A stretch of 54,876 nt of DNA from Clostridiales bacterium (lineage in GTDB: Bacteria; Bacillota; Clostridia; Christensenellales; JAISNN01): the NCBI GenBank assembly GCA_031289755.1, contig JAITOU010000005.1, positions 1-54,876 on the forward strand. The letters are read 5' to 3'. The notes under the pieces were generated by a model that saw only the letters and a list, made by a program, of their open reading frames with translations, had not been told where the DNA came from and ran no database searches. The translations under genes and the position numbers were made by a program. Every line of letters begins with the position of its first letter. The first letter of the stretch is position 1. Positions 15,560 through 23,440 of this stretch are shown here, one piece after another.

Positions 15560-17275
15560 ATGAAAGAATTATTACTTGGAAACGCCGCCGTAGCAAGGGG
15601 CGCGTACGAAGCCGGCGTCAAGGTGGCGGCGGCATATCCGGGAACGCCGAGTACGGAGATTACGGAGATATTATCGGGTTACGGAGAGATTTATTCCGAA
15701 TGGTCGCCGAATGAAAAGGTCGCCTTCGAGGTCGCGTTCGGCGCGTCGGTCGCCGGAGTCAGGTCGATGGTGTGTATGAAGCACGTCGGACTAAACGTCG
15801 CCGCCGACCCTTTATTTACGTCTTCCTACACGGGAATAAACGGCGGACTTGTGGCGGTCGTAGCAGACGACCCGGGTATGTTTTCTTCTCAAAACGAGCA
15901 GGACACGCGTTTTTATGCGCGGTCGGCACACGTTCCGCTTTTAGAGCCGTCGGACAGCGCGGAAGCTAAGCAATACACAAAGCTTGCCTTCGAGTTGTCG
16001 GAGAAGTACGATACGCCGGTTATTTTGCGCACAACAACGAGATTGGCTCACGGTCAGAGCTTTGTCGAATTGGGCGAAAGAGAAGAAAAAACGCCCGTTC
16101 CGTATGTCAAAAACGTACAAAAGTACGTCATGATGCCCGTCAACGCAAAGGCGCGTCATCTAATAGTCGAGAGCCGAATGAAGCGGCTTGCGTCCGATGC
16201 CGACGGTTTTGAGATAAACAGTATTACATATAACGACAAAAAGACGGGTATTCTATGCTCGGGAGTAGTCTACCAATACGTCAAAGAAGCCTTGCCCGAC
16301 GCTTCGGTCTTAAAGCTCGGAATGGTCTATCCGTTGCCGTTCAATCTCATAAGGCAATTTGCGTCAAACGTAGACGAGATTATTGTCATCGAAGAGCTTG
16401 AACCTTTTATCGAAAACCAACTGAAAGCAAACGGAATACCTTGCAAGGGCAAAGAGCTTTTTTCCAAACAAGGCGAATTGTCGGTCAATATAATCAAGCA
16501 GGTTTTGACGGGATTAGAGCCGGTTTTGGCGGACAATACGCTTCCGGCGCGACCGCCCGTTCTATGCGCAGGCTGTCCGCACAGGGGTGTCTTTTATATT
16601 TTGAATAAGCTCCGCCTGACGGTATGCGGCGACATAGGCTGTTATACTTTGGGTGCAAACGCGCCGCTTTCCGCCGTAGATACCGTGCTTTGCATGGGCG
16701 CGGGCATAGGTATGGCGCACGGCTTTTCAAAGGCTCTGCCCGACAAAAAGAATGTTATAGCCGTCATAGGCGATTCGACCTTTATCCACAGCGGAATAAC
16801 GGGACTTATAGATTGCGTATACAACAAGGGCAACGCTACCGTTTTGATTCTCGACAATTCCACTACGGGCATGACGGGACATCAAAACCACCCGGCGACC
16901 GGCAAAACCATCAAGGAAGAAGACACATACAGCCTTGACTTAGCCGTCTTATGCCGCGCTTGCGGAGTAAAAAGCGTGACGACCGTCGATGCGGACGACA
17001 TAGAACGCATAGAAAGTCTGATAAAGGACGAATTAAAAAAAGACGAACCGTCGGTCATAATCGTCAAAAAGCCTTGCGAGCTGATAGTCAAAGAGATACG
17101 AAAGCCGTATATGATAAATCCGAACTGCAAAAAATGCAAGGTGTGTATGAAAATCGGCTGTCCGGCTATAAGCTACAACGAAAAGGCAGGGTTAAAAATA
17201 GACGCGGCGGTCTGCGTAGGCTGCGGTCTGTGTCTGAGCGTCTGCAAATTTTCGGCTATTGAGGAGGTCTTATAA
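15560..17275 (+). CDS. iorA: Indolepyruvate ferredoxin oxidoreductase, alpha subunit
   Basis: The enzyme converts aryl pyruvates (from Trp, Phe, Tyr) to aryl-acetyl-CoA while reducing ferredoxin. The 571-residue subunit has an N-terminal pyrimidine-binding domain (GAYEAGVKVAAAYPGTPSTE) and a TPP-binding domain (GDIGCYTLG; GDSTFIHSGI; ILDNSTTGMTGHQ). A C-terminal ferredoxin-like domain has two cluster motifs, CKKCKVCMKIGCP and CVGCGLCLSVC. ATG 15560 follows AGAGGGA. It overlaps iorB by one base, and paaK paralogs flank the pair. It is oxygen-sensitive by family, which fits an anaerobe. Confidence 0.95.
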   Translation: MKELLLGNAAVARGAYEAGVKVAAAYPGTPSTEITEILSGYGEIYSEWSPNEKVAFEVAFGASVAGVRSMVCMKHVGLNVAADPLFTSSYTGINGGLVAVVADDPGMFSSQNEQDTRFYARSAHVPLLEPSDSAEAKQYTKLAFELSEKYDTPVILRTTTRLAHGQSFVELGEREEKTPVPYVKNVQKYVMMPVNAKARHLIVESRMKRLASDADGFEINSITYNDKKTGILCSGVVYQYVKEALPDASVLKLGMVYPLPFNLIRQFASNVDEIIVIEELEPFIENQLKANGIPCKGKELFSKQGELSVNIIKQVLTGLEPVLADNTLPARPPVLCAGCPHRGVFYILNKLRLTVCGDIGCYTLGANAPLSAVDTVLCMGAGIGMAHGFSKALPDKKNVIAVIGDSTFIHSGITGLIDCVYNKGNATVLILDNSTTGMTGHQNHPATGKTIKEEDTYSLDLAVLCRACGVKSVTTVDADDIERIESLIKDELKKDEPSVIIVKKPCELIVKEIRKPYMINPNCKKCKVCMKIGCPAISYNEKAGLKIDAAVCVGCGLCLSVCKFSAIEEVL

Positions 17276-17847
17276 TGAATATATTGATAGTCGGAGTGGG
17301 CGGACAGGGAACTCTTCTCGCCAGCAGAATACTCGGCAATCTGGCGTCCGTCCTTAGGGTCGATTGCAAGCTCAACGAGGTACACGGAATGGCTCAAAGG
17401 GGCGGCAGTGTCGTCACTCACGTCAAAATGGGCGAAAAGGTCTATTCGCCGGTAATATCGGAGGGCGATGCGGACGTCATACTTGCCTTTGAAGCTCTCG
17501 AAGCCTTTCGGTACAGACATTTTTTAAAGAAAGGCGGAGCGATGGTAGTAAACGCGCAGGAAATAATGCCGATGCCGGTCATCACCGGAGTCGCACGGTA
17601 TCCCGAAAATGTCCTTGAAATAATGAAAAAGGATTACGGCGCAGTCGTCATCGACGCCCAAAAATACGCCGCCGAATCGGGCAGCGTCAGAGCCGTCAAC
17701 ACCGTCGTTTTGGGTTGCTTTGCAAAAAAATTCGGAATATCTTATGAGAATGCGGAAAAGGCATTGGAAATGTCGGTCAAGCCTAAGCTGCTTCAAATCA
17801 ATAAAACCGCTCTTAAAAAAGGATACGATATTCTGCCGATAATTTAA
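17275..17847 (+). CDS. iorB: Indolepyruvate ferredoxin oxidoreductase, beta subunit
   Basis: The 190-residue protein is the gamma-type 2-oxoacid oxidoreductase domain: VGVGGQGTLLASRILGNLA (~5-23), the NEVHGMAQRGGSVVTHVK block and ILAFEALEAFRY. It forms the heterodimer with IorA. Its ATG shares one base with the iorA stop and has GAGGAGG upstream, so translation is coupled. The next paaK copy begins 49 bases later. Confidence 0.95.
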   Translation: MNILIVGVGGQGTLLASRILGNLASVLRVDCKLNEVHGMAQRGGSVVTHVKMGEKVYSPVISEGDADVILAFEALEAFRYRHFLKKGGAMVVNAQEIMPMPVITGVARYPENVLEIMKKDYGAVVIDAQKYAAESGSVRAVNTVVLGCFAKKFGISYENAEKALEMSVKPKLLQINKTALKKGYDILPII

Positions 17848-17896
17848 CCGCCGCATAGATACAAACAGTCAAAAATTCCGAGATAAAGAGGGATAT

Positions 17897-19207
17897 ATGA
17901 AATACTTTAACAAAAAAATCGAATGTATGGACAGGCAAAGCCTAAAAGAGCTTCAAAGCGTCCGACTTGTGCGGCTTGTAAAATACGTTTACGAGAACGT
18001 TCCCGTGTACAGAGCAAAAATGGACGCGATTTCTTTAAAGCCGTCCGACATCAAGGGTATAGACGATATAAGCAAGCTGCCTTTTACGACAAAACAGGAT
18101 TTGAGAGACGGCTATCCTTTCGGATTATTTGCATCGAGCAAAAAAGATATCGTCAGAATACACGCGTCAAGCGGAACGACGGGCAAGCTGACCGTCGTCG
18201 GGTATACAAAAAGAGACGTTGACGATTGGGCGGAATGCTGTGCGCGTGCGCTCGTGTGTGCCGGAATGAGTAAGGATTCCGTCGTGCACGTCGCCTACGG
18301 CTACGGACTTTTTACGGGCGGCTTGGGACTTCATTACGGTGCTGAAAAGCTCGGGGCTATGACCGTGCCGGCATCGGGCGGCAATACTGCACGGCAAATT
18401 CTTTTGTTAAAGGATTTTAAGGCGGACGCGCTGTGCTGTACGCCGTCCTACGCTCTCTACATAGCCGACGAAATGGAAAAGGCCGGCATCAAAAAAGAAG
18501 AATTGAGCTTGAAATCGGGCTTATTCGGCGCAGAGCCGTGGTCGGACAATATGCGCGTCGAGATAGAAAACCGTTTGGGAATAAAAGCCTACGACATCTA
18601 CGGTCTGAGTGAAATATCCGGTCCGGGTGTCGCTATGGATTGCAGCTATCAGGACGGCAAGCACGTCTTTGAAGATTTATTTTACCCGGAGATAGTAGAT
18701 AAGGACACCTTACTGCCTACGAAATTCGGCGAAGAAGGCGAGCTTGTCTTTACCACTCTAAATAAGCAAGGAATGCCGCTCATAAGATACCGCACGCGTG
18801 ATATATGCGCCTTGACGGACGCGCCGTGCCGTTGCGGCAGAACGCATGTGCGTATGACGAGGGTCTTTGGACGTACGGACGATATGCTCATTATAAGGGG
18901 CGTCAACGTCTTTCCGTCACAGATAGAATCGGTGCTTATGAATAACGACCAAGCCGTCGCGCCGCATTATTTTATAACGGTAGACCGCGTAAATATGCAG
19001 GACACTATCGAAATACAGGTCGAGGTCAACGAAAAGAGCTTTTCGGACGAAGTAAAGAAGCTCGAAGCGCTTCAAAAAAAGCTCGAACACGATTTATTTA
19101 CCATGATAGGAATAAGCGCGTCGGTCAAGCTCGTTTCGCCCAACAGCCTGCCGCGAAGCGAAGGCAAAGCCAAACGCGTCGTAGACCTGCGCAAGCCGTT
19201 ACAATAG
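17897..19207 (+). CDS. paaK: Phenylacetate-CoA ligase family protein, copy 2
   Basis: The 436-residue paralog of the copy at 14211 has the same architecture: SSGTTGKLTVVGYT, GLFTGGLGLHYGAEKL, DIYGLSEISGPGVAMD, DDMLIIRGVNVFPSQIE and the C-terminal GKAKRVVDLR. Both retain the ATP loop and the C-terminal lysine, so both appear active. They differ in the substrate-pocket region (~140-250). Two paaK copies around iorAB suggest either two aryl acids or a ligase/hydrolase-like CoA cycle yielding ATP. The reverse direction (ATP from aryl-acetyl-CoA) is an inference. Confidence 0.9.
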   Translation: MKYFNKKIECMDRQSLKELQSVRLVRLVKYVYENVPVYRAKMDAISLKPSDIKGIDDISKLPFTTKQDLRDGYPFGLFASSKKDIVRIHASSGTTGKLTVVGYTKRDVDDWAECCARALVCAGMSKDSVVHVAYGYGLFTGGLGLHYGAEKLGAMTVPASGGNTARQILLLKDFKADALCCTPSYALYIADEMEKAGIKKEELSLKSGLFGAEPWSDNMRVEIENRLGIKAYDIYGLSEISGPGVAMDCSYQDGKHVFEDLFYPEIVDKDTLLPTKFGEEGELVFTTLNKQGMPLIRYRTRDICALTDAPCRCGRTHVRMTRVFGRTDDMLIIRGVNVFPSQIESVLMNNDQAVAPHYFITVDRVNMQDTIEIQVEVNEKSFSDEVKKLEALQKKLEHDLFTMIGISASVKLVSPNSLPRSEGKAKRVVDLRKPLQ

Positions 19208-19259
19208 TCGTAAAAAATAAAAATCAATCGAAAAAATTTCCCAAAGGGGGTATACAATC

Positions 19260-19682
19260 ATGACAGTCAGTCAAATAGCGGTTTTTTTGGAAAACAAAAA
19301 GGGCAGACTCAGCGAGATGACAAAGGTGTTGGGCAACGCCGGAGTAGACCTGATAGCCTTGACTATCGCCGACACAAAAGAATTCGGCATAGTTAGATTT
19401 ATCACAAAGGACAACGAAAAAGTATTGTCGCTTTTAAAAGAGAACGGTTATACGGCGACAAGGACTGAGCTTTTGGGCGTCGAAGTTTCCGACGTTCCGG
19501 GCGGCTTGCACGACGTACTCCGATTGCTCGGCGACGGCGGAATAGAAATAGAGTATCTCTATTCGTTTGCGAGAACCTATTTAAAGAAAGCCGTAATACT
19601 TTTTAAGGTCGGCGACAATCAAAAAGCCTTAAAGATTTTAAAGGACGGCGGCGCGGCACTGATAGACAATATATTTGAATAG
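19260..19682 (+). CDS. Tandem ACT-domain protein
   Basis: The 140-residue protein is two ACT domains: residues ~1-65 (VSQIAVFLENKKGRLSEMTK, GVDLIALTIADT) and ~70-140 (VEVSDVPGGLHDVLRLLGDG, IEYLYSF). ACT domains bind amino acids. This stand-alone form is commonly placed beside paaK and ior genes, so it probably senses an aromatic amino acid or regulates the ligases. The ribosome site AAAGGGGG lies before ATG. It is the last gene of the unit; a large palindromic terminator follows. Confidence 0.87.
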   Translation: MTVSQIAVFLENKKGRLSEMTKVLGNAGVDLIALTIADTKEFGIVRFITKDNEKVLSLLKENGYTATRTELLGVEVSDVPGGLHDVLRLLGDGGIEIEYLYSFARTYLKKAVILFKVGDNQKALKILKDGGAALIDNIFE

Positions 19683-19720
19683 ATGTCGTTTTTTTTACAT
19701 TCATTAACTAATTAATCACC

Positions 19721-19780
19721 AAAAAAAACGCCGCCGATAGTTTGACCGTGCTTGTCAGACTGTTTGGCGGCGTTTTTTTT
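19721..19780. terminator. Bidirectional terminator between the ACT gene and dinB
   Basis: AAAAACGCCGCC (19724-19735) pairs with GGCGGCGTTTTT (19766-19777), with A and T tracts on both sides; the 30-base interior may fold further. It serves convergent genes. Confidence 0.8.
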
Positions 19781-19785
19781 GCGTC

Positions 19786-21036
19786 TTATGAACGCTCCGT
19801 GCCTTTGCTAAAAGGCAAAAATTTGTTATCTCCGCTAAAACGGTCGTCGGCAACGTAGGAGTTTTTTAACAGTATGCCGCGTTTGATACTTCCGAAGCCG
19901 TATTTTGAGCGTATTTTGTCAAGGCTGTTTTCCAAATTGTCAGGCTTCAAATCTATGTCGTCAAAAAAATTGATGTTGAGCATATCTCCGCTTTTGATGA
20001 GATTGATAGCGGAGACGGTGACGGCGCGCAAGGCGTAATTTTCCGACGGCGACCACAGCTCTTGAAGGAGAGCGCACGCGTTCTCCGCGATATCCTTTGA
20101 ATTGCTTGTAAAAGCATTCAACGCCCGTTGCTTCCCGAAGCTTTTTAAGCGGCTGTTTTTTACAGATAAATGCACGCCGCACGCGTGTAAGCCGTAACGG
20201 CGCAGTCTTGAAGCGACAAGCTCCGACAGGGCGTATATTATGACGGCGGCGTCGTCATAAGAGGTCATGTCCGTCGGCGTAGTCGTTCCGTGTCCGACGC
20301 TCGCGGGCAAAAATTTATCGTAATACAGGCGTACCTCGTCGTTGTCCCTGCCGTTTGCGCTGTCAATCAGCTTTTCGCCGTTTATTCCGAGATGTTGTTT
20401 GAGGAGTCCTTTGTCCGCAGCCGCGAGTTCTCCGATTGTACGGATATTTAAGCGGTTCAAGATGTTTTTTGTGCTTTTGCCGACCATCATAAGCTCTTCC
20501 GCCGGCAGGCGGTATATTTTATCCTTAAAATTTTCGGGCGAGATGACCGTCGTCGCATCGGGCTTTTTCATGTCGCTTCCGAGCTTTGCAAAAATTTTTG
20601 TAAAGGAAACGCCGACCGAAATGGTGAGATTCAGCTCGTCTTTGACGCGCCGCCTTATTTCATCGGCGATTTTTTCTCCGCCGCCAAAAAGCGCGCTGCT
20701 GTTGGTGACGTCGAGCCAGCACTCGTCCAAGCCGTAGTTTTCGACACGGTCGGTAAAGGAAGTATGAATGGCAAATACCTTGTCGGAATATTTGACGTAT
20801 TCTTCAAAATGCGGCGGAAGGACAATGAGATTAGGACATTTTCGCTTGGCTTCGGTTACGGTGTCGCCGGTGGCTATGCCGCAGGCTTTTGCCGGATAGC
20901 TTTTGGCGAGAACAATGCCGTGACGCAATTCCTGTTCGCCGCATACGGCGACCGGTTTGTCCTTTAACTCGGGATTGAGTGCCGTTTCGACCGACGCGTA
21001 AAAATTATTTAAATCACAATGTAATATTGTTTTCAT
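19786..21036 (-). CDS. dinB: DNA polymerase IV (Y-family)
   Basis: This error-prone lesion-bypass polymerase has 416 residues. It shows the first metal-binding motif (LHCDLNNFYASVETAL), the YGLDECWLDVT motif with the other acidic pair, and SVGVSFTKIFAKLGSDMKKP. A helix-hairpin-helix region and a C-terminal little-finger domain follow. I placed the start at 21036 because MKTILHCDLNNFY is the usual beginning; the longer frame to 21087 has no support. No clear Shine-Dalgarno is visible: TATAAA lies only five bases before ATG on the minus strand. Three AGTATTCTAT-type sites lie upstream. No beta-clamp motif is certain. Confidence 0.92.
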   Translation of the reverse strand: MKTILHCDLNNFYASVETALNPELKDKPVAVCGEQELRHGIVLAKSYPAKACGIATGDTVTEAKRKCPNLIVLPPHFEEYVKYSDKVFAIHTSFTDRVENYGLDECWLDVTNSSALFGGGEKIADEIRRRVKDELNLTISVGVSFTKIFAKLGSDMKKPDATTVISPENFKDKIYRLPAEELMMVGKSTKNILNRLNIRTIGELAAADKGLLKQHLGINGEKLIDSANGRDNDEVRLYYDKFLPASVGHGTTTPTDMTSYDDAAVIIYALSELVASRLRRYGLHACGVHLSVKNSRLKSFGKQRALNAFTSNSKDIAENACALLQELWSPSENYALRAVTVSAINLIKSGDMLNINFFDDIDLKPDNLENSLDKIRSKYGFGSIKRGILLKNSYVADDRFSGDNKFLPFSKGTERS

Positions 21037-21067
21037 TTTTTTTATAATCCGAAGCTCTTTCGTCTTG

Positions 21068-21161
21068 CATAGTATTCCATAAAACACGCTTTTTATAGAA
21101 TACTATGAAAAAGAGTATATTTTTACGTTCTATTTTTGTCTATTGCATAGTATTCTATAAA
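21068..21161. repeat. Three copies of CATAGTATTC(C/T)ATAAA upstream of dinB
   Basis: Copies lie at 21068-21084 (plus), 21090-21107 (inverted) and 21146-21161 (plus). The first two form a ~17-bp inverted repeat with a 5-base centre. The core ATAGTATTCTAT is itself a dyad. They lie between divergent dinB and the 21200 membrane gene, so they may be operators or a strong hairpin. Confidence 0.6.
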
Positions 21162-21199
21162 CGCGGCAATATTAAAATACTGTACCGCAAAAGGATATT

Positions 21200-21781
21200 A
21201 TGACAAAAACCGTCGAGAGCCGTCATGCGGCAGGCACAAAATTTTTGATATGCGGCTTGTTTCTCGTTTTGGCACTTATCGATACCTTTTTTAAGGTAAA
21301 AGACTACGATATGGTTAAACTCACGATAAGCGCAATCGGACGCACGCAGCCCCTTTGGTTTTTTCTTTGGGGCGTTATCACAAGCGTGACTGTGCTGTTA
21401 AATCTTTTCTTTATATGCGGAGAATTGCAGATAAAGACGCCGCTTGTCTATCTGATGATTATAAATTGCAGTTTGTCCTTTATGCTGCCGACAATCTATA
21501 TAGGCGAGAGTCCTTTCAGCCTTGTCATACACGGCGCAGGCGTAGTCATCTTCGGTATTTTGGGCTACGGGACGCTCATTTATTGCATGATAGATTATTC
21601 TATAAAAAACAAGAGCAAAGAAACTACGGCGTATTTTTACATGATGTCGGCGGTTTTGACCGCCGCCGCCGTAAGCTATGCCGTTTTCGGCTTTAACGGT
21701 GTTGTAGAATTGATATTACTGACGGGCGCGGAAGCGATAATGCTCATCTTTAATGCCGTCGCTTTTTGCAAAAGCCGATAA
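21200..21781 (+). CDS. Unrecognised multi-span membrane protein
   Basis: The 193-residue protein has about six hydrophobic segments (near residues 14-30, 50-72, 80-98, 104-130, 145-165 and 168-188) joined by short loops. There is no signature I recognise, no signal peptide beyond the first span and no soluble domain. The ribosome site AAAAGGAT precedes the ATG. It is divergent from dinB with shared upstream repeats, and convergent with rlmD. Function cannot be stated; it could be a small DUF-type integral membrane protein. Confidence 0.75.
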   Translation: MTKTVESRHAAGTKFLICGLFLVLALIDTFFKVKDYDMVKLTISAIGRTQPLWFFLWGVITSVTVLLNLFFICGELQIKTPLVYLMIINCSLSFMLPTIYIGESPFSLVIHGAGVVIFGILGYGTLIYCMIDYSIKNKSKETTAYFYMMSAVLTAAAVSYAVFGFNGVVELILLTGAEAIMLIFNAVAFCKSR

Positions 21782-21823
21782 TAAGCTTCCTAATATTTTG
21801 CACCGTTTAAAAAAAACAAAAGT

Positions 21824-23269
21824 TTATTTTTTTAAATCGGTTCTGTCGAGAAAAACCAAAGCTTCTATATGCTTTGTCTGCGGAAACATATCGTAAGGGA
21901 TTACGCGTCCGACTGTGTAGCCGTTCAAAAACTCTTTTAAGTTTTCGTTCAGTGTCACGGGATTGCAGGATAGATATATTATTTGCTTCGGTTTTAGGCG
22001 CAGGATACTTTTTATGACTCTTTCGTCAAGCCCGTTTCTCGGCGGGTCGGCAAAGACGATGAGATTTTCGCTTTGCTTAGGGTATGCGATGTATTCCAAT
22101 TCGCCGCTTGCGTAGCCGCTTATCCTTTCGGCTTCGCGGTTTTTTGATTTTATCGTGTTGACGGCTTTGATGTCAAAACGGTTGTCTGCGGCGTCCATAG
22201 AGAGCTTTGTAAGCTCCGCGCCCGCGTCGCCCGATATGTTTATTATTTTATCCGATAAATTGTTGGCTTTTTTGAGTACGCAAGCTGCCTTTACGGCGTC
22301 CTTAGACAATTCTATCGAATACACACGCGCACATTTTTTGGCGAAGAGTACCGACGTTATGCCTATACCGCTGTAAAGGTCGATGACGACGCTGTTTTGG
22401 TCTAAGTCCGCACTTTTTAGCACTTCGTTATAGACCTTTGAAGCCATGTTGTCGTTGACTTGTATAAAAGCCGAAGGGTAATACTCGAAGCTTATTCCGC
22501 ATTGCTTGCCGCTTATCGACGGTTTGCCTTTTAAATGAATAAATTTATCCGAGAAAACCATAGAGTTTTCGGCTCTGTTTACATTTAAATAGAGAGAAAC
22601 TTCGGCAAAGCTCTTGCTAAGCTCTTCAAACAGCCCGTCCGCTCCGGGAAGTGCCGGATATGTAGATACGAGCGTGAGCATGAGATTGTTGTCTATGTGG
22701 CGTGCTGCGGCAAAGCGTAAGCCCTGACGGTTTTTTTCTCCGTAAATTTTGATTTTGTTTTCCGTCAAAAACTTTCTCAATGCGCTTATAAGTATTTCGG
22801 CGAATTTGTCATGCAAAAGACATTTTTTAAAATCGATTATGCGCGTCGTTCCTTCTTCAAAAAAACCGATTTTGATTTTTCCGTTTTGATTTTGAGAGAA
22901 AGCGAGATGAATTTTGTTGCGGTATTTAAAGGGATAGTGCATACCTACGGTATCGGCGATAAGTCCGTCGGCTACCGTATCTTGCAGGCATTCGGCGACG
23001 ATATCCCGTTTGATTTTGAGCTGCTCTTCGTATGCCGCATACAGTAGATTGCAGTTTCCGCAGCGCGGAAAGCTTTTGCACGGCGGAGTTACTCTGTAAG
23101 GCGACGGCGCTATGATTTCAAGCGATTCGCCGCTCGAATCGCATCTGACCGTTTCGTCCTTTAACGCGCCGTCTACAATATGCTGTCTGCCGTTGGAAAA
23201 GGCTATACCTTTGCCGTCGCGGCTGTATTTCGTGATTTTTAAGTCGATAATCTTTTTATTTTCTTTCAT
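21824..23269 (-). CDS. rlmD: 23S rRNA (uracil-C5) methyltransferase, RlmD/RumA type
   Basis: This SAM-dependent enzyme methylates C5 of a uracil in 23S rRNA (or tRNA in related TrmA-like forms). The 481-residue protein has an N-terminal TRAM domain and the Fe-S cysteines CKSFPRCGNC with a further KKCLLHD. It also has the SAM motif VVIDLYSGIGITSVLFA, the FADPPRNGLD block and the nucleophile in YLSCNPVTL. Between the SAM domain and ADPPR there are ~35 extra residues (~375-410) relative to what I expect. ATG 23269 is preferred. It has no ribosome site and TATAAT ends six bases upstream, so the mRNA is probably leaderless. Confidence 0.9.
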   Translation of the reverse strand: MKENKKIIDLKITKYSRDGKGIAFSNGRQHIVDGALKDETVRCDSSGESLEIIAPSPYRVTPPCKSFPRCGNCNLLYAAYEEQLKIKRDIVAECLQDTVADGLIADTVGMHYPFKYRNKIHLAFSQNQNGKIKIGFFEEGTTRIIDFKKCLLHDKFAEILISALRKFLTENKIKIYGEKNRQGLRFAAARHIDNNLMLTLVSTYPALPGADGLFEELSKSFAEVSLYLNVNRAENSMVFSDKFIHLKGKPSISGKQCGISFEYYPSAFIQVNDNMASKVYNEVLKSADLDQNSVVIDLYSGIGITSVLFAKKCARVYSIELSKDAVKAACVLKKANNLSDKIINISGDAGAELTKLSMDAADNRFDIKAVNTIKSKNREAERISGYASGELEYIAYPKQSENLIVFADPPRNGLDERVIKSILRLKPKQIIYLSCNPVTLNENLKEFLNGYTVGRVIPYDMFPQTKHIEALVFLDRTDLKK

Positions 23270-23275
23270 TCGGAT

Positions 23276-23304
23276 ATTATACAATATTTTTTTAAAATTG
23301 TATA
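23276..23304 (-). promoter_or_regulatory. rlmD promoter, predicted leaderless transcript
   Basis: On the minus strand TATACA (23304-23299), 17 bases, then TATAAT (23281-23276). Only six bases separate TATAAT from the ATG at 23269-23267, so transcription should begin at or next to the start codon. Confidence 0.5.
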
Positions 23305-23380
23305 GGAAAGATTAGACTTCTTGCAAAACTAAATTTGTGCAAGATATGCCTTAGATATGAGAAGTTGGGTCTATTAGCTA

Positions 23381-23414
23381 AAAAAATAACTGCCGCCCAA
23401 AATCGGGCGGCAGT
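23381..23414 (-). terminator. Terminator after the first GPH transporter gene
   Basis: ACTGCCGCCC (23389-23398) pairs with GGGCGGCAGT (23405-23414). On the minus strand it is followed by TATTTTTTT. Confidence 0.8.
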
Positions 23415-23440
23415 CAAGGTTATTCAATATTTTTTTATTG

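Noticed and set aside
21040..21199. LexA/SOS box upstream of dinB
   Set aside because: The repeated motif is CATAGTATTCTATAAA; it does not match the Gram-positive CGAAC...GTTCG box, so SOS control cannot be claimed.
23309..23375. Insertion-sequence end around TAGACTTCTTGCAAAAC
   Set aside because: A short inverted structure (TAGAC...GTCTA, CTTGC...GCAAG) is present but no transposase, target duplication or second copy is in the window.
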